Source of the DNA: Vitreoscilla sp.
Lineage (GTDB): Bacteria; Pseudomonadota; Gammaproteobacteria; Burkholderiales; Burkholderiaceae
Direction of reading: 5' to 3'
Length of the DNA stretch: 13,277 nt
Assembly (NCBI GenBank): GCA_014378125.1
Contig: JACMOG010000563.1
Location: 1 to 13,277 of the forward strand
Of the stretch, positions 6,956 to 13,277 are shown piece after piece; position 1 is the stretch's first letter; each line of letters starts with the position of its first letter. The position numbers and the translations under genes are program-made. The notes beneath the pieces are model-generated. The model saw nothing but the letters and a program-made list of their open reading frames with translations, ran no database searches and was not told the DNA's origin.

Positions 6956-7702
6956 TCAGTGAAGCGACGCTCTGGGCGCCGTGCGAAAGGCAGACAACAT
7001 CACTGCATCAGCGACGGTAGCGATGACGCTTCCTTCTCTACGTGCGAGGCCGGCGTCGATCCCGTCGTCAAGAACCACCTCAAACCGAAAGCGTGCGTTC
7101 TCTGGACGGTTTTTCACGTCGAGTATTTTTCTAATCGCGCTGCTGACAGAGTTGGTGTGCGGCTTGATGGCAAGGACGACGCGGCCCGCAATCTCGAAAT
7201 CCATGCCATATGTCTGTCCCGATATGCCCTGCAACTGAACATCCGCTCGCAATTCGTCGTCGGGGTAAGCGCGCGAGAGAAGCACCGCGACCTCATCTAG
7301 CAGTCCAGCAACCTCGAGGTCGACGCCTTCGTTGGCTCGCTCCCAACTCGCCGTATCAAGCATCGTTTGCACAAAAAGCGCGAACGCACGGGGCGCGTCC
7401 GCCCTGGGTGCCCAAAGCTCGAACTCCAATTCCTGGGTCAGTGTGACACCGCATGTTCTCGCGATGCGGTGCAGGGGGCGCGTGCGCACTGCCGTGCTTA
7501 GATCCATGCCGCGGCCCATCATGTGCCATGCGACAGATCCATCATCGAAAAAGCGAACCTGTGCGCCCGCGTCTTCAACAAAGATTGATACGGCGTCTCC
7601 ATCGGAAAACCGAAATGGCGTCTCAATCAGCGCGATCCGTCCAGCATCATCCAACGGCATGCAGGAGACGCCGATGAGTGAGGAAAGGTCATTGCAGATC
7701 AT
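6956..7702 (-). CDS. DUF1828/DUF1829 domain protein
   Basis: A 248-residue cytoplasmic protein. The N-terminal half (about 24-115) has the DUF1828 pattern: IETPFRFSDGDAVSIFVED, then VRFFDDGS, a helix, and VTLTQELEFELWA. The C-terminal half (about 155-240) has the DUF1829 pattern: GQTYGMDFEIAG, VVLAIKPHTNSVSSAIRKILDV, FRFEVVLDD. These two domains normally occur together in this order; their function is not established, and they are often found in phage-derived or accessory DNA. Its ATG (7702-7700) overlaps the TGA of the upstream frame as ATGA, so the two were made from one message with coupled translation. Composition is less GC-rich than the chromosome. Nothing suggests export. Confidence 0.72.
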   Translation of the reverse strand: MICNDLSSLIGVSCMPLDDAGRIALIETPFRFSDGDAVSIFVEDAGAQVRFFDDGSVAWHMMGRGMDLSTAVRTRPLHRIARTCGVTLTQELEFELWAPRADAPRAFALFVQTMLDTASWERANEGVDLEVAGLLDEVAVLLSRAYPDDELRADVQLQGISGQTYGMDFEIAGRVVLAIKPHTNSVSSAIRKILDVKNRPENARFRFEVVLDDGIDAGLARREGSVIATVADAVMLSAFRTAPRASLH

Positions 7703-8152
7703 GATTCCAGCCTGAATTCGAATGGGTCGTAGGGCTCTGGGTCGAACGTGATCAGCGTGGAGCTCTTGAAACGGGAAAGAGCTTGGTCGAAGCTCCAGTT
7801 TACCCAGTCACGCTGTGTTTGGAATCGGGGTTCGCCGAAGTGATCGTGCGGCCAAGAATTTTCATTTACAGGCAGTCTTGGGTAGTGCTTGATAGCATCT
7901 TGCGAGCCCGCGGGCCCCTGTCTTAAATACGCTGAAGAGTGTCCGTCGGATATCGGTCTTTTCCGACTTCGAAACAGACAGGTCGACATACAGACCGCGA
8001 ACGTTTCCTAGAGAATCGAGCAGGCCGGCGCCAGCGCAATATACCAAGCCCCCTGCACGTTTGCCGACCCAGGGCAGTATGTCGTTGCAAACCGAGGGCA
8101 TGGCCATGAGCGCCCGTGCCTCAGCTTCTTCAAGGTCGCCAAAAGAGGCCAT
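7699..8152 (-). pseudogene. Unrecognised small gene with an internal frameshift, upstream of DUF1828 gene
   Basis: Two overlapping minus-strand frames look like the two halves of one protein of about 150 residues. The first starts at the ATG at 8152 behind a good AGGAG and reads MASFGDLEEAEARALMAMPS… through GLYVDLSVSKSEKTDIRRTLF, then ends at 7862 in an unlikely tail. The second, in another frame, is sensible from about 7920 to its stop at 7699 (NSWPHDHFGE, DWVNWSFDQALSRF, DPEPYDPFEFRLES). One extra base (or two missing) somewhere in 7860-7930 explains the break. That stretch includes the perfect palindrome GCCCGCGGGC (7907-7916 region), a place where sequencing or replication may slip. Its last codon overlaps the DUF1828 start (ATGA). 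Each half alone would be a 96-residue frame. I do not recognise the family; the PHDH motif is suggestive of metal binding only. Confidence 0.5.
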
Positions 8153-8278
8153 TCGTTCTCCTGCTCCGGATCCGGCGGATCTGCATCATCGCTGACGAGT
8201 GAAAACGGCGAAATCCCGGATCACCGTGCCGAGGGCGCGTGACGGACGGGATTGGTACACCTTTAGGACGTGGCCAAG

Positions 8279-8310
8279 AAAAAAGGACTGAGCATTGCTG
8301 CCAAGTCCTT
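8279..8310 (-). terminator. Intrinsic terminator of tRNA-Arg
   Basis: Read on the minus strand, AAGGACT pairs perfectly with AGTCCTT across a 14-base loop (with GCA/TGC able to pair inside it), followed by a run of six T overlapping the end of the stem. It lies 18 bp beyond the 3' end of the tRNA gene. Confidence 0.8.
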
Positions 8311-8328
8311 GATTCGCCCAACAAATTC

Positions 8329-8405
8329 TGGTGCGCCCGACTGGGTTCGAACCAGTGACCCCTGCCTTCGGAGGGCAGTACTCTATCCAGCTGAGCTACG
8401 GGCGC
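8329..8405 (-). tRNA. tRNA-Arg (anticodon CCG)
   Basis: The reverse complement folds as a full 77-nt tRNA. The acceptor stem GCGCCCG pairs with CGGGCGC, the D arm is GCTCAGCTGGATAGAGT, and the anticodon arm is CTGCC-CTCCGAA-GGCAG with CCG at the anticodon. The T arm is CTGGTTCGAACCCAG, and CCA is encoded at the 3' end (8331-8329). It reads the arginine codon CGG. A possible -10 element TAAACT sits at 8421-8416, about 10 bases before the mature 5' end. Its 3' end faces the accessory region to the left. Confidence 0.97.
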
Positions 8406-8510
8406 GCAACGCCGAAGTTTAGCCGATCCCACGGCTTGAACGGTTCGGGCTCCGGCCGGGATCAACCGGGAAGGGCCGGTCCGCCAGCGTCGGTCGACGG
8501 GCTGTTGCCT

Positions 8511-8528
8511 AGGCCTTTCGGCCTTTTG
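8511..8528 (+). terminator. Short terminator-like hairpin with no assigned gene
   Basis: AGGCC-TTTC-GGCCT followed by TTTG forms a 5-bp GC-rich stem with a short T-run on the plus strand. No plus-strand gene ends just before it. The 270 bases from 8406 to 8675 otherwise hold the tRNA promoter region and the leader of the cytochrome b561 gene; I see no protein gene there. It could end an unseen small RNA or be left over from a lost gene. Confidence 0.3.
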
Positions 8529-8675
8529 TAGGGCCATGGAGCCTGAACTACCATTCAAACCAACTGAAGTGCGGCGTCAATCGCTCTCAACCCGGCGCGG
8601 GGCAAGCGCGGAGACACTGAACTTCAGGATGCCACGCCGCTCCCTTTCCCGCCACGCCGCATCCGCCAACGGAAC

Positions 8676-9254
8676 ATGACCACTTCGACCTTGCCCGCTA
8701 CCCGCTATACCGGCACCGCCGTCCTGCTTCACTGGCTGATGGCGCTGGGCATCGTCGGCAACTTCTGCGTCGGGCTGTACATGTCCGACCTGCCGATGTC
8801 GATGATGCGGTTGAAGCTGTACAACTATCACAAGTGGGCCGGCGCCACGATCCTGCTGCTGGCCGCGCTGCGCCTGCTGTGGCGCCTCACCCATCGTCCG
8901 CCGGCCGAACTGCCGGCGCCGAAGTGGCAGTACACGGCGGCCTCGCTCACGCACTGGGGCCTGTACGCGCTGTTCTTCGCGGTGCCTCTGGTGGGCTGGG
9001 CCTACAGCTCGGCCGCCGGCTTCCCGATCGTGCTGTTCGGCAAGATCCCGTTGCCCGACTTCGTGCCCAAGGATCACGACCTGGCCGAGATGATCAAGCC
9101 CTGGCACGGCGACCTGGCCTGGGTGCTGTTCGCCCTGGTGGCGCTGCACGTGGCCGCCGTCTTCAAGCACACGGTCATCGACCGCGACGGACTGGTCCGC
9201 CGCATGATGCCCGGCCGCGACCGAACCTCTTCCCCGAACCGAGACATTCCATGA
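8676..9254 (+). CDS. Cytochrome b561, CybB/YceJ type
   Basis: A 192-residue inner-membrane di-haem protein with four transmembrane helices (about 14-36, 54-71, 90-112, 146-166). Likely haem ligands, by comparison with E. coli CybB, are His19 (VLLHW), His52 (NYHKW), His144 (PWHGD) and His158 (ALHVA). The family oxidises quinol; in E. coli CybB this is linked to superoxide. The ATG at 8676 gives the normal N-terminus; the ribosome site before it (GGAA) is weak. Its stop overlaps the next gene's ATG (ATGA, 9251-9254), so it is translationally coupled to a YceI protein, the same pairing as yceJ-yceI in E. coli. The conserved pairing suggests the two act together on quinone or another isoprenoid, which is inference. 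Confidence 0.94.
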   Translation: MTTSTLPATRYTGTAVLLHWLMALGIVGNFCVGLYMSDLPMSMMRLKLYNYHKWAGATILLLAALRLLWRLTHRPPAELPAPKWQYTAASLTHWGLYALFFAVPLVGWAYSSAAGFPIVLFGKIPLPDFVPKDHDLAEMIKPWHGDLAWVLFALVALHVAAVFKHTVIDRDGLVRRMMPGRDRTSSPNRDIP

Positions 9255-9817
9255 ACAAGCTCCGCACCGTTCTCACGCTCGCCGCATCGCTGGCCCTCAG
9301 CGGCGTCGCCTTCGCGCAGGCCAAGGTGGTTCCGGCGCAGAGCCAGATCACGTTCGCCATCAAGGAGATGGGCGTGCCCGTCGAGGGCAGGTTCGCCAAG
9401 TGGACGGCCGACATCGCGTTCGACCCGAAGAAGCCCGAGACCGGCAAGGTGGCCTTCACGATCGCCACGTCCAGCGCCACGTTCGGCTCGGCCGAGACCG
9501 ACGCCGAGGTGCCCAAGGCCACGTGGTTCAACGTGGCTAAGTTCCCCAACGCCACCTTCGCGTCCACCGCCATCAAGGCCGAGGGCGGCGGCAAGTACGA
9601 CGTGTCGGGCAAGCTCAGCGTCAAGGGCACCACCAAGGACATCGTCGTGCCCATCTCGCTGGTGCAGGCCGGCCCGGCCACCACCGCCACCGGCACGTTC
9701 ACCATCAAGCGCAACGACTTCAAGATCGGCGAGGGCGAGTGGACGGACACCTCGCAGCTGGCCGACGAGGTGGCGGTCAAGTTCAGGATCGCGCTGACCG
9801 GCGTGGCGCCGCTCTGA
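9251..9817 (+). CDS. YceI family periplasmic protein 1
   Basis: A 188-residue exported protein with a clear Sec signal (MNKLRTVLTLAASLALSGVAFAQA, cut after about residue 23). The mature part is a YceI lipocalin-like beta-barrel: VVPAQSQITFAIKEMGVPVEGRFAKW, FDPKKPETGKVAFTI, ATWFNVAKFPNATFAS, GKLSVKGTTKDIVVP. YceI proteins bind long isoprenoid or fatty chains, such as polyprenyl pyrophosphate or ubiquinone-8, in the barrel. This copy has no cysteines and is distinct from the two YceI genes that follow. The start is fixed by the ATGA overlap with cytochrome b561. Confidence 0.94.
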   Translation: MNKLRTVLTLAASLALSGVAFAQAKVVPAQSQITFAIKEMGVPVEGRFAKWTADIAFDPKKPETGKVAFTIATSSATFGSAETDAEVPKATWFNVAKFPNATFASTAIKAEGGGKYDVSGKLSVKGTTKDIVVPISLVQAGPATTATGTFTIKRNDFKIGEGEWTDTSQLADEVAVKFRIALTGVAPL

Positions 9818-9861
9818 TTCGAGAAATTCCCCTTGCCCCTCCTGGGGCGGCAGCCGGTGGC

Positions 9862-9906
9862 GCGGGTCAGCGCCGGGACGCTTCCATTCCTGTTTCCCTG
9901 ACCCGC
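9862..9906 (+). promoter_or_regulatory. 9-bp inverted repeat in leader of YceI gene 2
   Basis: GCGGGTCAG (9862-9870) and CTGACCCGC (9898-9906) are perfect inverted copies 27 bases apart. The right copy touches the ribosome site GGAG (9908-9911) of the next gene. It could be an operator or an RNA stem affecting ribosome access. A separate small hairpin, GCCCC-tcct-GGGGC, lies just before it (about 9835-9848). No T-run follows either. Confidence 0.4.
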
Positions 9907-9918
9907 TGGAGTTTCCCC

Positions 9919-10494
9919 ATGAAGAAGATTTCCCTGCTGGCCGTCGTGGCCGCCCTCGGTTTCGCTGCTGCCGCCCACGCCGAATCGGCCACCTACGCCA
10001 TCGAGCCGAGCCACTCGTTCGCCACGTTCGAGATCGGTCACTTCGGCACGTCCACCAACCGCGGCCGCTTCAACAAGACCAGCGGCACCGTGACGCTGGA
10101 CAAGGTCGCCAAGACCGGCACTCTCGACGTCACCGTCGACACCACGTCGCTGGACACCGGCACCGCCGCGTTCACCAAGCACATCTCCAGCGAGGAGATC
10201 CTCAACGTCGCCGCCAATCCGACGGCGCACCTGGTGGCCACCAAGTTCACCTTCAGCGGGGACAAGGTCACCGAGATCGCCGGCAACCTCACGCTCAACG
10301 GCAAGACCAACCCGGTGGTGCTGAAGGCGCAGAACTACAACTGCTACAACAGTCCGATGATCAAGCGCGAAGTCTGCGGCGGCGACTTCGACACGACGAT
10401 CGTGCGCAGCCAATACGGCGTGTCGTACGGCCTGAACTACGGCTTCCCCGACGCCGTTCACCTGGTCATCCAGGTTGAAGCCGTCAAGCAATAA
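9919..10494 (+). CDS. YceI family periplasmic protein 2
   Basis: A 191-residue protein. The start at ATG 9919 has GGAG seven bases before it and gives a classic Sec signal (MKKISLLAVVAALGFAAAAHA). The mature part begins ESATYAIEPSHSFATFEIGHFGTSTNRGRF, the usual YceI opening, followed by the amphipathic stretch around AAFTKHISSEEILN and the strand NLTLNGKTNPVVLKA. Two cysteines, Cys142 and Cys153 (NCYNS…VCGGDF), are shared with the next gene and could form a disulfide in the periplasm. It lies 101 bp after YceI 1 and 1 bp before YceI 3. Likely ligand is an isoprenoid or quinone, by family. Confidence 0.94.
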   Translation: MKKISLLAVVAALGFAAAAHAESATYAIEPSHSFATFEIGHFGTSTNRGRFNKTSGTVTLDKVAKTGTLDVTVDTTSLDTGTAAFTKHISSEEILNVAANPTAHLVATKFTFSGDKVTEIAGNLTLNGKTNPVVLKAQNYNCYNSPMIKREVCGGDFDTTIVRSQYGVSYGLNYGFPDAVHLVIQVEAVKQ

Positions 10495-10495
10495 G

Positions 10496-11092
10496 ATGTT
10501 CGGCGCTGTCCTTCGGGCGGCGCTCGTCGCGTCCTGCGCCAGCCCGGGCCTCTCGCCCGCGCTGGCGCAGTCCGCTGCGGGCCCGGTCACGTACCGGCTC
10601 GACCCGGACCACACCTTCGTCACGTTCGAGGTGCTGCATTTCGGCACCTCCACGCTGCGCGGACGCATCGGCCCGGTGACGGGCGAGGTGACGCTCGATC
10701 GCGCCGCGCGCACGGGCGACGTGCGCCTGCGCATCCCCATGGCCACGCTGAGCACCGGCCTGCGCACGCTCGATGCGCGGCTGAGGGAGCCCGACCTGCT
10801 GGCCACCGTCGAATACCCCGAGGCCTATTTCGTGGCCACCCGGTTCCAGTTCGACGCGGCGGGGGCGGTGAAGGAGGTGCGCGGCGAGTTCACGCTGCGC
10901 GGCGTGGGCCAGTCGCTGTCGCTGGTGGCCAGGTCGTTCGCGTGCCGGCACGACGCCGGCCGGGATCGCCAGGTCTGCGGTGGCGATTTCACGGGCGAGC
11001 TGAAGCGCCACGAGTTTGGGGCCTCCTTCGGCGAACCCTTCGTCGGCGACGACGTGCACCTGGTCGTCCAGGTGGAGGCGATCGCGCCCTGA
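10496..11092 (+). CDS. YceI family periplasmic protein 3
   Basis: A 198-residue paralogue of the preceding gene. The ATG at 10496 starts one base after the previous TAA (TAAGATG), and the Shine-Dalgarno is poor, so translation is likely by re-initiation. A TTG at 10475 would be an overlapping alternative. It has a Sec signal to about residue 25 (SPALAQ). Shared landmarks with YceI 2 are YRLDPDHTFVTFEVLHFGTSTLRGR, the Cys150/Cys161 pair (FACRH…VCGGDF) and the C-terminal DVHLVVQVEAI. Charge and loop sequences differ, which suggests an old duplication with a changed ligand or partner. No promoter is visible between the two. Confidence 0.93.
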   Translation: MFGAVLRAALVASCASPGLSPALAQSAAGPVTYRLDPDHTFVTFEVLHFGTSTLRGRIGPVTGEVTLDRAARTGDVRLRIPMATLSTGLRTLDARLREPDLLATVEYPEAYFVATRFQFDAAGAVKEVRGEFTLRGVGQSLSLVARSFACRHDAGRDRQVCGGDFTGELKRHEFGASFGEPFVGDDVHLVVQVEAIAP

Positions 11093-11168
11093 CGCGACCG
11101 CGCAACGCCGGTGCCCGATAATCGAGCGTTTGCCGCGACGGCGGCCTGAAATCCCGAAAGCTTTGGCG

Positions 11169-12413
11169 ATGACTCTCCCAGACGATTGGCGGCACGACCG
11201 CGAGGTCGGCGTGCAACCCGACACGACGCTGGACACCACGCGTGTCGACGACGTGCGCATCGGCGCCGTCCGCCCGCTCATTTCCCCCGCGCTGCTGCTC
11301 GATGACATGCCCGCGCCCGACAGCGCCGTGCGGCTGGTGGAAGGCGCGCGCACCGAGCTCGCCAAGGTGCTGGCCGGCACCGACGACCGCCTCATCGTGG
11401 TGGTGGGTCCGTGCTCGATCCACGACCACGACCAGGCGCTGGAATACGCGCGCCACCTGAAGGTGGTGGCCGACGCGCTGAAGGACGACCTGCTGGTGGT
11501 GATGCGCGTGTATTTCGAGAAGCCGCGCACCACGGTCGGCTGGAAGGGCTACATCAACGACCCGCGGCTGGACGGCAGCTTCCGCATCAACGAGGGCCTG
11601 CGCAAGGCTCGCGAACTGCTGCTGGACGTGGCCGCCATCGGCCTGCCCGCCGGCACCGAGTTCCTCGACCTGCTGAGCCCGCAGTACATCGCCGACCTGG
11701 TGTCGTGGGGCGCGATCGGCGCCCGCACCACCGAAAGCCAGAGCCACCGCCAGCTCGCCTCGGGGCTGTCGTGCCCGGTGGGCTTCAAGAACGGCACCGA
11801 CGGCGGCATCAAGGTGGCTGCCGACGCGATCCTCGCCGCCAACGCGCCGCACGCGTTCATGGGCATGACCAAGATGGGCCAGGCCGCCATCTTCGAGACG
11901 CGCGGCAACGCCGACTGCCACGTGATCCTGCGCGGCGGCAAGAGCCCCAACTACAAGGCGCCCGACGTGACCGCCGCCTGCGGCGCGCTCGCCGAGCGCG
12001 CGTTGCGCGAGCAGGTGATGATCGATTTCTCGCACGCCAACTCCGAGAAGAAGCACGGTCGCCAGATCGACGTCGGCGCCGACGTGGCCGCGCAGATCTC
12101 GGGCGGCGACCGCCGCATCACCGGCGTGATGATCGAGAGCCACCTGGCCGATGGACGCCAGGACCTGAAGCCGGGCGTCACGCCGGCCTGGGGTGTGTCG
12201 ATCACCGACGCCTGCATCAGCTGGGCCGACACCGGGCCGCTGCTCACCCGCCTGGCCAAGGCGGTTCGCGAGCGCCGCGCCCTGACGCAATCAACGCCGT
12301 GGCGCTCCCGCTCGACGCCGCGGCCGGTGCTGCCGGCGCGGTGCGCTACGTGGGATTCTGGCCGCGCGTTGTCGCCGGCCTGCTCGACCTGGTCCTGGTG
12401 CTGTTCGTGGTGA
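11169..12413 (+). CDS. 3-deoxy-7-phosphoheptulonate (DAHP) synthase, class I, with abnormal C-terminal run-on
   Basis: This is the first enzyme of the shikimate pathway: phosphoenolpyruvate plus erythrose 4-phosphate gives DAHP. Of 414 codons, residues 1 to about 371 match AroF/G/H: GPCSIHD (80-86) with metal ligand Cys82, EKPRTTVGWKG, GARTTESQSHRQLASGL, DFSHANSEKKHGRQ with His289, and Glu323 (MIESH) and Asp347 (SITDACISW) as the other metal ligands. The family ends at about AKAVRERR. Here no stop follows and the frame runs 44 residues more, in a Ser/Arg/Trp/Cys-rich stretch that looks like out-of-frame translation of the next gene. A one-base shift before 12283 would bring in a TGA (12283-12285) at the normal place. 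So this is either a small sequence error, or a real mutation making a tailed enzyme. The start at ATG 11169 fits the family. A GATAAT -10-like hexamer lies upstream in the 76-bp gap. Which of the three feedback types it is cannot be told. Confidence 0.92.
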   Translation: MTLPDDWRHDREVGVQPDTTLDTTRVDDVRIGAVRPLISPALLLDDMPAPDSAVRLVEGARTELAKVLAGTDDRLIVVVGPCSIHDHDQALEYARHLKVVADALKDDLLVVMRVYFEKPRTTVGWKGYINDPRLDGSFRINEGLRKARELLLDVAAIGLPAGTEFLDLLSPQYIADLVSWGAIGARTTESQSHRQLASGLSCPVGFKNGTDGGIKVAADAILAANAPHAFMGMTKMGQAAIFETRGNADCHVILRGGKSPNYKAPDVTAACGALAERALREQVMIDFSHANSEKKHGRQIDVGADVAAQISGGDRRITGVMIESHLADGRQDLKPGVTPAWGVSITDACISWADTGPLLTRLAKAVRERRALTQSTPWRSRSTPRPVLPARCATWDSGRALSPACSTWSWCCSW

Positions 12414-12745
12414 CGCCGGTCGCCGTGTTCCTGTTCGGCGACGGCTGGACCGACGGGCGCGGCGTGATCGGCTTCGCCGTCAACTGGGTGCCGCTGGGCG
12501 GCGCCATCATCGCGTTCTGGAAGACCAAGGGCGCGACGCCCGGCAAGATGGCGATCTCCGCGGTCGTGGTCGACGCGCAGACGCATGCCCCCGTCGACTT
12601 CTGGCAGGCGCTCACGCGCTACGTCGGCTACTTCGTGTCGACCGTGCCCGTTTTCGCCGGACTCGGATGGGTCGCCTTCGACGCGCGCAAGCAGGGCTGG
12701 CATGACAAGATGGCGCGCACGGTGGTGATCTACCGCCCGCGCTGA
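12299..12745 (+). CDS. RDD family membrane protein
   Basis: A 148-residue protein if begun at the GTG 12299; no ATG lies near. RDD-domain features are FWPRVVAGLLDLVLVL (Arg and Asp of the family name), two or three hydrophobic segments (about 25-45, 58-74, 109-128), KTKGATPGKMAISAVVVDA, the family's GxTxGK block (here ATPGKM), and the closing DARKQGWHDKMARTVVI. RDD proteins are small inner-membrane proteins; some are ion antiporters, but most have no known role. It overlaps the run-on of the DAHP synthase frame by 115 bp in another frame, and in a normal layout would begin just after that gene. Confidence 0.88.
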   Translation: MALPLDAAAGAAGAVRYVGFWPRVVAGLLDLVLVLFVVTPVAVFLFGDGWTDGRGVIGFAVNWVPLGGAIIAFWKTKGATPGKMAISAVVVDAQTHAPVDFWQALTRYVGYFVSTVPVFAGLGWVAFDARKQGWHDKMARTVVIYRPR

Positions 12746-12783
12746 TCGTCCGGCGCGCGGCACCTGGCAGGAGAACGTTGGCG

Positions 12784-13176
12784 ATGCAGCGAGTCACGGG
12801 AATCGGCGGCGTGTTCTTCAAGGCACGCGATCCGGAAGGGCTGCGCGCCTGGTATCGGCGCCACCTGGGCCTGGACGTACAGGAGTGGGGCGGCCTCGCC
12901 TTCCCGCCCGCACCCACGCAGCCCGCCGCCAGCCGGTCGCCGCTGGCTGCGCATACCACCTGGTGTATCTTCGCCGCCGACAGCGACTACTTCGGCGGCC
13001 GCGGCGCGCCGTTCATGATCAACTACCGCGTGGCCGACCTCGGCGCCCTGCTGGCGGTGCTCCGGCGGGAGGGCTGCGCGGTCGACGAGAAGACCGAGGT
13101 CTCCGAATACGGCAAGTTCGGCTGGGTGACCGACCCGGAGGGCAACCGGGTCGAGCTCTGGCAGCCGCCGGCCTAG
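12784..13176 (+). CDS. VOC family protein (glyoxalase/bleomycin-resistance fold)
   Basis: A 130-residue protein of the vicinal-oxygen-chelate fold: opening GIGGVFFKARDPEGLRAWYRRHLGLD, a second strand set VADLGALLAVLRREGCAV, and the usual close GWVTDPEGNRVELWQPP, whose Glu is a typical metal ligand. The substrate cannot be told; the group includes lyases, dioxygenases, drug-binding proteins and uncharacterised members. AGGAG (12769-12773) lies 10 bases before ATG 12784 and 4 before a TTG at 12778 that would add two residues. It begins 38 bp after the RDD gene on the same strand and could share its transcript. Confidence 0.9.
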   Translation: MQRVTGIGGVFFKARDPEGLRAWYRRHLGLDVQEWGGLAFPPAPTQPAASRSPLAAHTTWCIFAADSDYFGGRGAPFMINYRVADLGALLAVLRREGCAVDEKTEVSEYGKFGWVTDPEGNRVELWQPPA

Positions 13177-13184
13177 CGAACACG

Positions 13185-13267
13185 GTCATCCTGCGCGAAT
13201 TCGCAGGATCCACCCCCGCCAACGAGTCCCCGGTTCGCGTGGATCCTGCGACTTCGCGCAGGATGAC
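13185..13267. repeat. Paired inverted REP-like elements (BIME-type)
   Basis: The 29-base stretch 13185-13213 is the inverted copy of 13239-13267, with one mismatch in 29 and a 25-base spacer. Each arm is itself a small hairpin: ATCCTGCG, six bases, CGCAGGAT. It follows the VOC gene by 8 bp. This is the form of bacterial interspersed mosaic elements made of two REP units, usually present in many copies between genes. The large stem could also end transcription or protect the 3' end of the message. Confidence 0.85.
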
Positions 13268-13277
13268 GGCGAAAGTC

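Noticed and set aside
8130..8558. 142-residue minus-strand and 66-residue plus-strand frames across the tRNA
   Set aside because: Both read through a complete tRNA gene and its terminator, so they are not protein genes.
9175..10806. 543-residue minus-strand open frame opposite the YceI genes
   Set aside because: Crosses three real plus-strand genes and their gaps; composition typical of an antisense frame.
10989..12290. 433-residue minus-strand open frame opposite DAHP synthase
   Set aside because: The plus strand encodes an unmistakable enzyme with all catalytic residues.

Overview
The window comes from a GC-rich Gram-negative chromosome. The evidence is Sec and Tat signal peptides on periplasmic proteins, a TonB-dependent outer-membrane receptor, an outer-membrane porin remnant, a cytochrome b561/YceI set and a proteobacterial-type tRNA-Arg. 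A gammaproteobacterium of the Xanthomonadales is my best guess. This rests on overall gene style and on a palindromic repeat at the right end whose form I associate with that order. The porin remnant looks more like Burkholderiales-type porins, so a betaproteobacterium is not excluded.

Left part (1-5450): the 3' part of an apbE-type flavinyltransferase gene, then a 233-bp gap holding a textbook sigma-54 promoter. Next comes a compact forward gene set: a periplasmic PQQ-dependent alcohol dehydrogenase with the Asp-Phe-Asp pair typical of lanthanide-dependent (XoxF/ExaF/PedH-like) enzymes, a Tat-exported high-potential iron-sulfur protein (HiPIP), and a TonB-dependent receptor starting 4 bp after the HiPIP stop. 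The simplest reading is that the dehydrogenase oxidises an alcohol or aldehyde in the periplasm and passes electrons to the HiPIP, while the receptor imports something the enzyme needs (a chelated lanthanide or PQQ) or a substrate. No cytochrome c gene of the xoxG type is present in the window.

Middle part (about 5450-8330): a visibly less GC-rich, scrambled accessory stretch. It holds a 12-bp tandem repeat, a porin fragment broken at both ends, two tiny overlapping minus-strand reading frames that look like the end of a lost operon, a DUF4189-type small protein, and a minus-strand two-gene module. That module is an unrecognised small gene carrying a frameshift, coupled by an ATGA overlap to a DUF1828/DUF1829-type gene. 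The stretch ends at a tRNA-Arg(CCG) gene whose 3' end faces it and which has its own terminator, an arrangement common where mobile DNA has entered.

Right part (8676-13277): conserved chromosomal genes, all forward. A cytochrome b561 overlaps the first of three consecutive secreted YceI-family proteins (the second and third share a cysteine pair). Then come a class I DAHP synthase (shikimate pathway), whose reading frame runs on over the start of an RDD-family membrane protein gene, and a small VOC/glyoxalase-fold protein. The window closes with a 29-bp inverted repeat of the REP/BIME kind.
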